Shown here: in pieces, positions 51,788 through 60,820 of the stretch
Numbering within the stretch: position 1 is the stretch's first letter
Layout: each line of letters opens with the position of its first letter
Source of the DNA: Absicoccus intestinalis
Lineage (GTDB): Bacteria; Bacillota_I; Bacilli_A; Erysipelotrichales; Erysipelotrichaceae
Assembly (NCBI RefSeq): GCF_033971885.1
Contig: NZ_JALBUS010000001.1
Span: forward strand, 1 to 64,000
Length of the DNA: 64,000 nucleotides
Direction: 5' to 3'
Made by a program: the position numbers and the translations under genes
The notes under the pieces: generated by a model
The model's database searches: none
What the model was told of the DNA's origin: nothing
Seen by the model: the letters and a program-made list of their open reading frames with translations, nothing else

Positions 51788-53203
51788 ATGATACATGAAG
51801 AATGTGGTGTCTTTGGTGTCTATGCGAAACAACCCATGGATGTAGCGAAAATGGCTTATTATGGCCTGTATGCCCTGCAACATCGTGGACAAGAAAGTTG
51901 CGGCATTGTTGTCAATCAAGATGGCTTATTCTATTCCAAAAAAGATCTAGGTCTAGTCAGTGATGTTTTCCATAAAAATGATTTAGCTTCTTTACCGCAA
52001 GGAAAAATGGCCATTGCACATTGTCGCTATGGTACAACCGGCGCAACAAATCGTGCCAATGTACAACCCTTGGAAGTGAACCATCAAAAGGGTCCTTTGG
52101 CCTTGGCTCATAATGGTAATTTGACCAATGCCTATGAATTGCGCAATCAATTGGAATTGGGTGGTGCCATTTTCCATACAACCGCAGATACAGAAACAAT
52201 TGCGTATTTAGTCACGCAACAACGCTTAAAAACAGGATCCATCGAAGAAGCCATTCGCCGTACCATGGATCAATTAGAAGGTGCCTATTCGTTATTATTT
52301 ATGTCTCCTTCGAAAATGATCGCGGTCCGTGATCCTTATGGATTCCGTCCTTTATGTTATGGACAATGCGATGATGGAACGTATGTAGTTGCGAGTGAAA
52401 GCTGTGCTCTTGATGTTGTGAATGCCCATTTCATCCGTGATTTGGAACCAGGTGAAATGTTGGTCTTTTATCAAAATGGTGTACAAAGTTATCGTCACCA
52501 CATTCATGAAAAACAGAAACATATTTGTATTTTTGAATATATTTATTTTGCCCGGCCAGATTCTGTCATTGATGGAATTTCCATTCATGAAGCACGTAAA
52601 AAAGCCGGTGAAGTATTATGGGAAAGCTGTCCAGTCGAGGCCGATGCCATCGTTGGTGTACCGGATTCAGGATTGGATGCTGCCCTTGGCTACAGTCAAG
52701 CATCCGCTATCCCTTATGTTATGGGCTTTATGAAAAATCGGTACATTGGTCGTACGTTTATTTCCCCTGGTCAAGATTCACGGATTGATAAGGTACATAT
52801 CAAATTGAATCCGATTTCCAGTGAGATCAAGGGAAAACGCATTGTATTGATCGATGATTCGATCGTTCGTGGTACAACTTCGGCACAAATCGTCCGCTTA
52901 TTGCGAGATGCAGGTGCCAAAGAGATCCATGTCCGCATTTCTGCTCCCCCTTTCTTAAATCCATGTTTCTATGGTACCGATATTGATTCAAAAGAAAACT
53001 TGATTGCGTGTCATCACAGTGTGTCCGAAATTTGTAAGATCATTGATGCCGATTCTTTGGAGTATTTACCTTTGGATCAACTGTATCAATTGATTGGTCA
53101 TCATCAATATTGTGATGCTTGTTTTTCTGGCAATTATCCAACGGCCGTACCAAGCAGTACAGCGAAAAATCGGTTTGAACAACCTCTACAAGATCAAGAA
53201 TAG
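51788..53203 (+). CDS. purF: Amidophosphoribosyltransferase
   Basis: A 471-residue enzyme for the first purine step (PRPP plus glutamine to phosphoribosylamine). A short propeptide (MIHEE) is followed by the nucleophile Cys in CGVFGVY. The phosphoribosyltransferase loop is IVLIDDSIVRGTTS, and the C-terminal cysteines in CHHSVSEIC and CDACFSGNYP fit an iron-sulfur form. The ATG at 51788 follows AAAGGAG; a longer frame would start inside the leader. It stands alone, not in a purine operon, next to the glutamate operon, which suits shared glutamine control. Confidence 0.95.
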   Translation: MIHEECGVFGVYAKQPMDVAKMAYYGLYALQHRGQESCGIVVNQDGLFYSKKDLGLVSDVFHKNDLASLPQGKMAIAHCRYGTTGATNRANVQPLEVNHQKGPLALAHNGNLTNAYELRNQLELGGAIFHTTADTETIAYLVTQQRLKTGSIEEAIRRTMDQLEGAYSLLFMSPSKMIAVRDPYGFRPLCYGQCDDGTYVVASESCALDVVNAHFIRDLEPGEMLVFYQNGVQSYRHHIHEKQKHICIFEYIYFARPDSVIDGISIHEARKKAGEVLWESCPVEADAIVGVPDSGLDAALGYSQASAIPYVMGFMKNRYIGRTFISPGQDSRIDKVHIKLNPISSEIKGKRIVLIDDSIVRGTTSAQIVRLLRDAGAKEIHVRISAPPFLNPCFYGTDIDSKENLIACHHSVSEICKIIDADSLEYLPLDQLYQLIGHHQYCDACFSGNYPTAVPSSTAKNRFEQPLQDQE

Positions 53204-53231
53204 ATCGACCTTCATGGTCGATCTTTTTTTC
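53201..53231 (+). terminator. Terminator of purF
   Basis: Stem GATCGACC / GGTCGATC with a short loop, followed by T7. Confidence 0.85.
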
Positions 53232-53233
53232 AT

Positions 53234-53262
53234 AAAAAAACAACATCGCTTAGATGTTGTTT
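53234..53262 (-). terminator. Terminator of trkA-trkH
   Basis: Arms AACAACATC / GATGTTGTT; the minus strand ends in T7. It overlaps the end of trkH. Confidence 0.75.
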
Positions 53263-54779
53263 TCATCGTATAAATAAATGGATTCTTTAGCGCGTTTCTT
53301 TTTCTTATGTCCATGACCAATCAATGGTGCAATGAAAATAAGGATTGGGAAAATTTCCAAACGACCAATCAACATGGCCAAAGACAAGACCAATTTTGAT
53401 AAATCACTAAAGGCATGGAAATTTCCAAAGGGACCAACCAGTTTAAATCCAGGACCAATATTGCCAAGACATGAAACACAAGCAGAAATGGTCGTTTCCA
53501 TATCAAAGCCGTCAATGGAAACCAAAAAGAAACAAATTCCCATGATCAATATGTAACAGCCAAAATAGCTCATGATCTGATTGACCACTTTTTCAGGGAC
53601 AGCCTTTCCATCAAAAGTGATCACTTTTACTTTTTGTGGGTGTACGCTTCGTTGAATATCCGCTTTGATTCGACGAACCACGATCATCATTCGGCTTACT
53701 TTCACACCGCCTCCGGTCGATCCGGCACAAGCGCCCAATACCATCAACAACAATAAGACCATCTTAGAGAAGGTCGGCCATAAATCAAAGTTACAGGATG
53801 AATAGCCTGTGGTCGTGATGATGCTGGATACTTGGAAGAAGGCTAAGCGTATGGAGCGAACGACATCGTAGTTATACATGGATAATATATTGATCGTGAT
53901 CAATGCCGTGGATGCCAAAATGACATATAGATAGTTCTTGACTTCTTCCATCTTAAAGGCGTTTTTAAAATCGTGGATCACTAAGAAAAAGTAAAAGTTG
54001 AAGTTCACCCCAAATAAGGCCATAAAAATACCAATGACCCATTCATAATAGGCATTATGATATTCCCCGATTCCTTGATTGGTCACACTAAAACCACCGG
54101 TCCCGGCAGAACCAAAGGTATTACATAAGGAATCAAAAAGCGGCATGTGCCCCATGACCAAGAGGATGACCTCGATGATGGTCAATCCCATATACATTAA
54201 GTATAGGATCATGGCACTTTGGCGCAATCGTGGAACCAACTTGCCAATGACGGGACCTGGTGATTCCGCCCGTAAGATGTGCATCGAACGATCATTGGAT
54301 TTGGGTAAGATGGCTAAGACAAAGACCAAGATTCCCATACCACCGATCCAGTGGGTGAAGCTTCGCCAAAACAACATACATTTTGGTAAGGACTCCACTT
54401 CTTTTAAAATGCTGGATCCCGTGGTCGTAAAGCCGGATACGGCTTCAAATAAAGCATCCATATAATGCGGGATCGTACCCGACAGATAAAAAGGCAAAGC
54501 GCCAATGATGGATAAAACGATCCAACACAGGCCCACCGCCATCAATCCATCCCTGGCAAAATACGAGGCATGACTGACTTTTACACGTGAAAAAGGTAAG
54601 CCAAGAAGCAAGGAAAGGATGATCACGATCACAAAGGATGAAATATCTTCATGATAGATCAAACCACAAATCAATGGAGCCACCAATAAACCGGCCAATG
54701 CCAATAAAACATATCCGATCACATTAACGATGACACGCCAATTTAATTTTCGAAATTCATATTTAAGCCAAGACATCAT
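53250..54779 (-). CDS. trkH: Potassium uptake channel TrkH/KtrB
   Basis: A 509-residue membrane channel of the Trk/Ktr superfamily with four M1-P-M2 units. Selectivity-filter Gly regions appear in SGFTTTGSSI, GSAGTGGFSV, TTGYSSC and NIGPGF; GACAGSTGGGVKVSR matches the gating loop region. It takes up K+ together with the TrkA gate whose gene overlaps upstream by 17 bases. The start (ATGATG) lacks a strong site, consistent with coupling to trkA. The length fits TrkH better than the shorter KtrB. Confidence 0.93.
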   Translation of the reverse strand: MMSWLKYEFRKLNWRVIVNVIGYVLLALAGLLVAPLICGLIYHEDISSFVIVIILSLLLGLPFSRVKVSHASYFARDGLMAVGLCWIVLSIIGALPFYLSGTIPHYMDALFEAVSGFTTTGSSILKEVESLPKCMLFWRSFTHWIGGMGILVFVLAILPKSNDRSMHILRAESPGPVIGKLVPRLRQSAMILYLMYMGLTIIEVILLVMGHMPLFDSLCNTFGSAGTGGFSVTNQGIGEYHNAYYEWVIGIFMALFGVNFNFYFFLVIHDFKNAFKMEEVKNYLYVILASTALITINILSMYNYDVVRSIRLAFFQVSSIITTTGYSSCNFDLWPTFSKMVLLLLMVLGACAGSTGGGVKVSRMMIVVRRIKADIQRSVHPQKVKVITFDGKAVPEKVVNQIMSYFGCYILIMGICFFLVSIDGFDMETTISACVSCLGNIGPGFKLVGPFGNFHAFSDLSKLVLSLAMLIGRLEIFPILIFIAPLIGHGHKKKKRAKESIYLYDENNI

Positions 54780-56121
54780 TTAAATCCCTCAACTTTGGAA
54801 TTGAACTAACCACTACGATCGTATCATCCAATTGCACCGAACTATTTCCATTAGCAATTTCAGGATGACCATGATGCGAAATATAGCCAATCAATATGCC
54901 TGGTTTAAATGTCAGATCTTTTAATGGGATCCCAATAAATTTACAATTTTTCCGAACCCGAAATTCCAAGGCTTCGACGGTATTTTCATTTAATGTGATC
55001 AAAGATTCAATATTGGATCCAACCGCATTCTGCATTGCCCGCACATACCGAACGATTCGATTCGCTGTAATATATTTTGGCGATACCGAATTGCACATAT
55101 CGAATTTTTCCAACAAAAATTCTAAAGACATTCGATTGATCTTTGGCATGACACGCTCAACGCCTTGACTGGCGGCAAACATGGAAATAATAACATTTTC
55201 TTCATCATTGTCGGTCAATGCGACAAATGCATCCATCGTCGTTAAATTCTCACTTAATAAGAATTCTTGATCGGTTCCATCGCCAAGGATCACATTGGCT
55301 TCGGGAAATTGCAGGGCCAATTGACGGCATTTTTCCGGATCTTTTTCAATGATCTTGACACGAATATTCATACCTAACATCATGCTGGTTAGATAATAGG
55401 TGATCCTTCCACCGCCAACGATCATGATTTCATTGAAATTCCGATATTCGGAAACACCGGTAGTAATCAAGAAGGATTCAATATGTTGGGTCGTTCCAAT
55501 CACAGAGATACGATCGCCTTTTTGGATCACAAATTCGCCATCTGGAATGATAACCTCTTTGCCTCGATTGACAGCACAAATCAATACGGTACCATGATGG
55601 CGTGAGCCAATCGAGCGGACTTTTTCATCGCAAAGCAAACTGTTTTCGCCCACGATGATCTCGGCAATCTCAACGCGTCCTTTCGCAAAGGTACTGACAT
55701 GTACACCTTGTGAAAAATGTAAAGAACGGACAATTTCACGAGCGGCCCCTCGTTCTGGATTGATGCTCATGGAAAGATGCAATTCATCTTTTAATAATTC
55801 AATGGAATTGACATATTCCGGATTTCGAACACGGGCAATGGTGTTTTTCACACCTAATTTTTTTGCCAACATGCAACAAATCAAGTTCACTTCATCACTG
55901 CCGGTCACCGCAATCATCATATCGGCTTCTTCGATGTTTCCTTCTTTTAATGTATTTACATTCGCACCATTTCCATGGATACAAAGAACGTCCAATTGAT
56001 CGGCACATTTTTCTATAATTTTCAAACGATTGTCAATGATGGCAATGTCATGTCCCTCTTTCTCGAGTTGTGAAGCCAAAGTAAATCCAACTTTGCCTCC
56101 CCCTACTACCGTTATTTGCAT
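54763..56121 (-). CDS. trkA: Trk potassium uptake regulatory subunit TrkA
   Basis: A 452-residue cytosolic gating protein with two RCK units (each a Rossmann NAD-binding plus a TrkA-C domain): VVGGGKVGFTLASQLEKEG at the start and IVGGGRITYYLTSMM near residue 233. NAD/ATP or c-di-AMP-type ligands control such subunits. First gene of the trkA-trkH operon. CGGAGGG precedes the ATG. Confidence 0.94.
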   Translation of the reverse strand: MQITVVGGGKVGFTLASQLEKEGHDIAIIDNRLKIIEKCADQLDVLCIHGNGANVNTLKEGNIEEADMMIAVTGSDEVNLICCMLAKKLGVKNTIARVRNPEYVNSIELLKDELHLSMSINPERGAAREIVRSLHFSQGVHVSTFAKGRVEIAEIIVGENSLLCDEKVRSIGSRHHGTVLICAVNRGKEVIIPDGEFVIQKGDRISVIGTTQHIESFLITTGVSEYRNFNEIMIVGGGRITYYLTSMMLGMNIRVKIIEKDPEKCRQLALQFPEANVILGDGTDQEFLLSENLTTMDAFVALTDNDEENVIISMFAASQGVERVMPKINRMSLEFLLEKFDMCNSVSPKYITANRIVRYVRAMQNAVGSNIESLITLNENTVEALEFRVRKNCKFIGIPLKDLTFKPGILIGYISHHGHPEIANGNSSVQLDDTIVVVSSIPKLRDLNDVLA

Positions 56122-56238
56122 TGCTTTTTCCCTCCGTAGTTTGCTAATTATACCATATTTCTTAATTTTTGTATCGAGGCATATATATAGCCAAAGACCA
56201 AATTTTTTTGTATAGTAAAGATAAGGAGGAAATAAAAG

Positions 56239-56397
56239 ATGAAATATACATGTGACGTATGTGGATGGACATATGATGAAGCTGTAGGTGATCCAGACAA
56301 TGGTATTGCTCCAGGCACAAAATGGGAAGATCTTCCTGCTGACTTTACTTGTCCATTATGTGGCGTTGGTAAAGACCAATTCTCAAAAAGTGAATAA
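56239..56397 (+). CDS. rd: Rubredoxin
   Basis: A 52-residue one-iron electron carrier. The Cys pairs CDVCG (residues 5-8) and CPLCG (38-41) coordinate iron; WTYDEAVGDPDNGIAPGTKW and FTCPLCGVGKDQF match canonical rubredoxins. ATAAGGAGG precedes the ATG. It stands alone with a terminator after it and probably serves oxygen or peroxide defence; a second rubredoxin-like domain is fused to a flavin reductase at 60148. Confidence 0.95.
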   Translation: MKYTCDVCGWTYDEAVGDPDNGIAPGTKWEDLPADFTCPLCGVGKDQFSKSE

Positions 56398-56403
56398 AGA
56401 AAA

Positions 56404-56432
56404 GCATCGATCCATTGGGATCGATCTTTTTA
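56404..56432. terminator. Bidirectional terminator after rubredoxin
   Basis: Stem ATCGATCC / GGGATCGAT followed by T5, also usable by the convergent yolD-like gene. Confidence 0.75.
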
Positions 56433-56756
56433 TAAGGGTCTTTCCAGTCCCACCCCTTCCATTTCGATAATAGCGATCAGCGGGATCTTTTGTTTGACAA
56501 TTTGCATATACTTTTCATTCAGATCTAGCTTGGATACCATGACTTCTTTTTGTATATAATGTTGGCCATCGTAATACGTAATACATACGATCATGCCTGG
56601 TTGGATCAAATGAATTTGCCGATCCAATTCATCTCTTGCATCTTCATCCAAGATCTTTGGTTTCACAATGATCTTCTCTTGTTGCGCCAATAATTCTTTT
56701 AAGCCCTTTAAAGAATCAAACGATTGAAAGATAGCTGCTCGATTTTTATTGGGCAT
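56430..56756 (-). CDS. YolD-like protein
   Basis: A 108-residue protein matching the YolD-like family: N-terminal FQSFDSLKGLKELLA helix, then ELDRQIHLIQPGMIVCITYY and a final beta-strand domain (IIEMEGVGL). YolD genes are usually next to UvrX-type Y-family polymerases, as here (overlap 11 bases), and may assist or regulate them. The ATG at 56756 is 4 bases after GGAGGG; a TTG 12 bases earlier is the alternative. The biochemical role is not established. Confidence 0.8.
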   Translation of the reverse strand: MPNKNRAAIFQSFDSLKGLKELLAQQEKIIVKPKILDEDARDELDRQIHLIQPGMIVCITYYDGQHYIQKEVMVSKLDLNEKYMQIVKQKIPLIAIIEMEGVGLERPL

Positions 56757-57993
56757 TGTGCCCTCCAATCAACAAATTTCGCTTTCGAGCCGTTGCTTTT
56801 TCTTCCAGATTCATGCCCTTTAAAATGGCATTCTTTCCATATTTTTGTTTGATTTCAATAATGGCTTTTTGGACCGATGCTTCTTTTTCAATGGTATTTG
56901 GATCCGTAAACAAATCATAACTTTCATATCTTTCATCCTTGACATCACAAAAAGACAAACCAATTTGACGAATGGGATAGTGCGGATCCACGATTCGTTG
57001 ATACAATCGTTTAAATTCAGCCAATAAGATTCGATAGGAATTGGTACAATTCGTAATTTTGGTAGTTGCCGAAGAAGCTTTGCGACAATTTTTAGAATAT
57101 CCCACATATAATGCGATCCGATTGGTCACTAAATGTTCATCGACCAATCGCAATACATTGACATCTACCATTTCTTTGACGATCAAATACGCATCTTGAT
57201 ACGAATAATCTTCAAACAAAATTTGACTATTGGAAATCGAATGCGCCTGTGAATGATACGCTTTGATATCTTGGATCGTCGTTGGTTCTTTGCCCCATGC
57301 ATGATCAATCAAATATTCGGCCTGGATCCCAAAAACCTGATATAAAATCGATTCCGGATAATGGGCTAGATCATACATATCAAAAATACCCAGGCTCGCC
57401 AATCGACGACTGAGGCCGGGTCCAATTCGCCAAAAATCGGTCAAGGGTTTATGATGCCACAATATATTTTGATACAGACCTTCATCCAAATACCCCATAT
57501 TATCGGGTACATGTTTGGAAAGAATGTCCAGTGCTACTTTGGTCAAATATAAATTGGTCCCAATCCCAACAGTAGCCGTAATATGCGTTTGTTCGAAAAT
57601 CGCATCCGTGATCTTTTTCGCCAACGCTTTGGGAGATAGACCATATAATTTCATATAGGGTTCAATATTTAAAAACGATTCATCAATGGAATACACATGA
57701 ATATCTTCTTTGGCTACATAGTTTAGAAAAATCTTATAGATCCTGGCTGCATATTCCATATACAATCGCATCCGTGGTTTGGCCACGATATAATCCATGC
57801 CCTGGGGAATCTCAAAGATGCGACAACGATTTTTCACTCCCAATGTCTTCATTTTTGGTGTGATGGCCATACACAAAGCCCCATTTCCACGCATTGGATC
57901 GGCCACGACTAAATTCACCGCAAAAGGGTCCAATCCTCTTTCACTGCATTCTACGGATGCATAAAAAGATTTTAAATCAATACATAAATACAT
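56746..57993 (-). CDS. Y-family DNA polymerase (UvrX/DinB-like)
   Basis: A 415-residue translesion polymerase. Catalytic Asp5 (MYLCIDLKSFYASVEC), ADPMRGNGALCMA, and YSIDESFLN with the second Asp/Glu pair are present. The helix-hairpin-helix and little finger (about 170-400) follow. It copies damaged DNA during stress. Its partner YolD overlaps its 3' end. I looked for a LexA box (GAAC-N4-GTTC) before the start and saw none; -10-like TATAAT is near 58018. Confidence 0.9.
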   Translation of the reverse strand: MYLCIDLKSFYASVECSERGLDPFAVNLVVADPMRGNGALCMAITPKMKTLGVKNRCRIFEIPQGMDYIVAKPRMRLYMEYAARIYKIFLNYVAKEDIHVYSIDESFLNIEPYMKLYGLSPKALAKKITDAIFEQTHITATVGIGTNLYLTKVALDILSKHVPDNMGYLDEGLYQNILWHHKPLTDFWRIGPGLSRRLASLGIFDMYDLAHYPESILYQVFGIQAEYLIDHAWGKEPTTIQDIKAYHSQAHSISNSQILFEDYSYQDAYLIVKEMVDVNVLRLVDEHLVTNRIALYVGYSKNCRKASSATTKITNCTNSYRILLAEFKRLYQRIVDPHYPIRQIGLSFCDVKDERYESYDLFTDPNTIEKEASVQKAIIEIKQKYGKNAILKGMNLEEKATARKRNLLIGGHNAQ

Positions 57994-58023
57994 ATCTGTG
58001 TCCTCTTTATAGCTTTATTATAA

Positions 58024-58050
58024 GAAAAAAAAGATGGATTTCCATCTTTT
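58024..58050 (-). terminator. Possible terminator of the 58100 gene
   Basis: Stem AAGATGGA / TCCATCTT with a short loop and a T8 run on the minus strand, about 50 bases after the stop. Confidence 0.55.
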
Positions 58051-58099
58051 TATGCAACTTTTATGCAACTAGAGTAAAAAATAAGACATTTGTGCATTT

Positions 58100-58519
58100 T
58101 TATTTCATTTTATCTTGTATTTTTCCATACAATTGTTTTGTGGCTTTTTCACTATGATCATTGATCACAAAGATCCGTTTTTGGGTTTGAATGATGATAA
58201 ACGGTTTTTGGTGCACATATACATAACACCGTACGCTCCCATACTTTTTGGTGTCAGCTTCTCCATTAAAATAATCCATTTGAAGCGGATCATCCATGGC
58301 TACTTGATCAACAAGATCCAGCTCTTGAATGGATGTATACGCAATCTTATCGGAAGACGCCGTTCCCTTGACGACAAACGTTTCTTTTTCAAAGCGAAAT
58401 GAATTGGCTGTATGTTCCTTTACTTTTTGATCATGCGTATACGTAATGATAAAAAAGGCAATCACTAATAATGTCGACGCAAATCCTAAGATCAAGGACG
58501 CGGTTTTATTTGGTCTCAT
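58100..58519 (-). CDS. Small single-pass membrane protein, unknown
   Basis: A 139-residue protein with one N-terminal TM helix (LILGFASTLLVIAFFIITYT) and an extracytoplasmic domain of about 105 residues, all beta-strand rich (FVVKGTASSDKIAYTSIQEL, SVRCYVYVHQKPFIIIQTQK). I do not recognise the family. A perfect TATAAT lies at 6 bases before the chosen ATG (58519) and no ribosome binding site is seen, so it may be leaderless; an ATG 21 bases earlier is the alternative. It is divergent from gltX. Confidence 0.6.
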   Translation of the reverse strand: MRPNKTASLILGFASTLLVIAFFIITYTHDQKVKEHTANSFRFEKETFVVKGTASSDKIAYTSIQELDLVDQVAMDDPLQMDYFNGEADTKKYGSVRCYVYVHQKPFIIIQTQKRIFVINDHSEKATKQLYGKIQDKMK

Positions 58520-58568
58520 GGTTCCATTATATCTATCCATCCTGCCAATTTCCAGTTGTTCGGATGGA

Positions 58569-58597
58569 TTGAAAGAATGCGCGTTCTAGAGTAGAAT
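58569..58597 (+). promoter_or_regulatory. gltX promoter
   Basis: TTGAAA (58569-58574), 17-base spacer, TAGAAT (58592-58597), about 27 bases before the ATG. Confidence 0.6.
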
Positions 58598-58623
58598 AGA
58601 AACATCGAGAGGATGAAATTGAT

Positions 58624-60087
58624 ATGAAAAAAACGCGTACACGATTTGCTCCCAGTCCAACGGGATATATGCATATTGGTAATTTACGAACAGCTTTATT
58701 CGAATATTTGATTGCCAAACATGACAATGGTGATTTTATTCTTCGAATTGAAGATACCGACCAGGTTCGACAAGTAGAAGGAGCAACCGAAATCATCTAT
58801 GATACCCTGAAAAGCGTAGGCATGAATTGGGATGAAGGCCCCGATATCGGTGGCAATTATGGTCCTTATATTCAAAGTGAACGATTGCCTATGTATAAAG
58901 GCTATGCCGAAGAATTGATCCAATTAGGGAAAGCCCATTATTGTTTCTGCAGTGAAGAAGACATTGAGAAGCAACGACAAGAACAAGGTGAATCTTTTGT
59001 TTTTCATGATCCATGCAAGAACTTGACACCCGAAGAAATCCAAGCCAAATTAGATGCAGGTCAACCTTATGTCATTCGCCAAACCATCGATCATGTGGGT
59101 TCCCAAGATTTTGATGATGAAGTCTATGGCCATATTGAAGTCGATGGCGATTTATTGGATGAACAAGTATTGATCAAATCCGATGGATTCCCGACTTATA
59201 ACTTTGCGAATGTCATTGATGATCACCAAATGGAAATCAGTCATGTCGTTCGTGGCAATGAATATTTATCATCTACTCCAAAATACAATCTTTTATATGA
59301 TGCCTTTGGATGGGAACGTCCCATCTATGTCCATGTGCCACCCGTCATGAAAGATGAACATCATAAATTATCCAAACGAAATGGCGATGCTTCGTTCCAA
59401 GATCTAGTTGCCAAAGGCTATTTACCCGAAGCCATCATTAACTATATTGCCTTATTGGGATGGTCACCAGAAAATGATCAAGAAATTTTCTCTATGGATG
59501 AATTGATCCAAATATTTGATACACATCGTATTTCCAAGCGTCCAGCCATCTTTGATATTGATAAACTCACTTGGATGAATAGTGAATACATCAAAGCAAT
59601 GCCAAAGGAAACCTTCTATCAAAAGGTAGAGCCGTATTTAAAGAAAGTCATCACCAAAGATTTGGATCTAGCTTATATTGCGGAATTGATCCAATCTCGA
59701 ATTGATCGTTTTGATCAAGATGAAATCACCGAAATGATCGATTTCTTTGAAGCTTTGCCAGAAGATTATGATTTGGAGATGTATAAACATAAACGTCAGA
59801 AATCAACCAAAGAAAAATCCATTGTTTCCTTAAAAGCCGCTTATGATTTATTGAAAGATTTTGATCAATGGGATAGTGTCGATGCGATTGGTGAAGAAAT
59901 GATGAAATTACCAACACAATTGGAGGTAAAAAATGGCGTTGTTTTATGGCCGATTCGTACCGCTCTTTCCGGTAAACGTGCCACTCCAGGAGGCGCCTTT
60001 GAGATTGCGTATGTCTTAGGAAAAGAAGAAAGCTTACGTCGTATCCAAGTGGGTATCGATCGATTGGAAAAGGATCTACAAAATTAA
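58624..60087 (+). CDS. gltX: Glutamyl-tRNA synthetase
   Basis: A 487-residue class I synthetase charging tRNA-Glu. HIGH-type motif SPTGYMHIGNLRTAL (about 11-25) and KMSKS-type KLSKRNG (about 248) are present, with a class I anticodon-binding C-terminus. The length is normal. GAGAGGATG is the binding site. GlnRS is also encoded here (60818), so GltX is probably discriminating for tRNA-Glu. Confidence 0.96.
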   Translation: MKKTRTRFAPSPTGYMHIGNLRTALFEYLIAKHDNGDFILRIEDTDQVRQVEGATEIIYDTLKSVGMNWDEGPDIGGNYGPYIQSERLPMYKGYAEELIQLGKAHYCFCSEEDIEKQRQEQGESFVFHDPCKNLTPEEIQAKLDAGQPYVIRQTIDHVGSQDFDDEVYGHIEVDGDLLDEQVLIKSDGFPTYNFANVIDDHQMEISHVVRGNEYLSSTPKYNLLYDAFGWERPIYVHVPPVMKDEHHKLSKRNGDASFQDLVAKGYLPEAIINYIALLGWSPENDQEIFSMDELIQIFDTHRISKRPAIFDIDKLTWMNSEYIKAMPKETFYQKVEPYLKKVITKDLDLAYIAELIQSRIDRFDQDEITEMIDFFEALPEDYDLEMYKHKRQKSTKEKSIVSLKAAYDLLKDFDQWDSVDAIGEEMMKLPTQLEVKNGVVLWPIRTALSGKRATPGGAFEIAYVLGKEESLRRIQVGIDRLEKDLQN

Positions 60088-60090
60088 GCT

Positions 60091-60118
60091 TGCAGGAGCA
60101 TCCGCTCCTGTTTTTTTG
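60091..60118 (+). terminator. Terminator of gltX
   Basis: Stem CAGGAGC / GCTCCTG with ATCC loop, followed by T7. Confidence 0.85.
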
Positions 60119-60152
60119 AAAAAAGGAACTGGAATTTTTCCAGTTCCTTATA
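60119..60152 (-). terminator. Terminator of the flavin reductase-rubredoxin gene
   Basis: Stem GGAACTGG / CCAGTTCC with T6 on the minus strand; overlaps the stop codon. Confidence 0.8.
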
Positions 60153-60750
60153 ATGGTCGGAAATCCGATGCCGGATGCTTACAAACCGGACAAATAAAGT
60201 CGTCTGGCAATACTTCGCCTTCATAGATGTACCCACAAATCGTACAGATCCAGCCTTTGCGTTTTTTTGGTTCCGGTTTTGGTTTGATGTTCGAAAAATA
60301 ATAGGCGTACGTAGCCGAAGGGGTATCGTCCCATACATCTCCATCTTCGATGGTGGCAATAAATAAAGTATGACTGCCCAGATCAATGGCTTGGATCACT
60401 TTTCCAGAAAGATATCCATTGGTTTGATCCGTATGAATGATTGCTATGCCATTTTCCGCACGAGAAATAGAAACTTCCGCAAATTTATCGACATCTCGTC
60501 CACTTTGGAAGCCAAAATGCGAAAATGTATCAAACTTCGCCTGCTCACTTAAGATGGATACATTAAATTGACCCGTCTTTAGGATCATATCATGGGTATA
60601 ATTCGCTTTATTGACCGAAATCGAAATGGTGTTGGGTTCACTCGCCACTTGAACAGCCGTATTGATGATACAGCCATTATCTTTTTGACCATCACGAGCT
60701 GTCAATACAAACAAACCATAACTGAGCTTTTTCATTACATCGAGATTCAT
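60148..60750 (-). CDS. hrb: Flavin reductase fused to rubredoxin (high-molecular-weight rubredoxin)
   Basis: A 200-residue fusion. Residues about 1-150 are an FMN-binding flavin reductase domain (MKKLSYGLFVLTARDGQKDN with CIINTAVQVAS). Residues about 162-200 are a rubredoxin (WICTICGYIYEGEVLPDDFI then CPVCKHPASDF), a one-iron centre. This is the layout of Hrb proteins, which pass electrons from NAD(P)H to flavodiiron proteins for O2 or NO reduction in anaerobes. GGAGGAG precedes the ATG. No flavodiiron gene lies in the window. It suggests an oxygen-sensitive lifestyle. Confidence 0.9.
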   Translation of the reverse strand: MNLDVMKKLSYGLFVLTARDGQKDNGCIINTAVQVASEPNTISISVNKANYTHDMILKTGQFNVSILSEQAKFDTFSHFGFQSGRDVDKFAEVSISRAENGIAIIHTDQTNGYLSGKVIQAIDLGSHTLFIATIEDGDVWDDTPSATYAYYFSNIKPKPEPKKRKGWICTICGYIYEGEVLPDDFICPVCKHPASDFRPL

Positions 60751-60788
60751 TGTTCTCCTCCTTTCCTCTTTTGTTACTTCTATTGTAC

Positions 60789-60820
60789 CAAAAAAAAGCC
60801 AAATCTTTCGACTTGACTTA
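60789..60820 (-). terminator. Terminator of glnS
   Basis: Ten-pair stem (AAGTCAAGTC / GATTTGGCTT, two G-U) with GAAA loop, then T8 on the minus strand; overlaps the stop. Confidence 0.75.

Noticed and set aside
58575..58590. GAATGCGCGTTC in the gltX promoter as a LexA box
   Set aside because: One mismatch from GAAC-N4-GTTC and neither neighbour is a clear SOS gene; likely chance.
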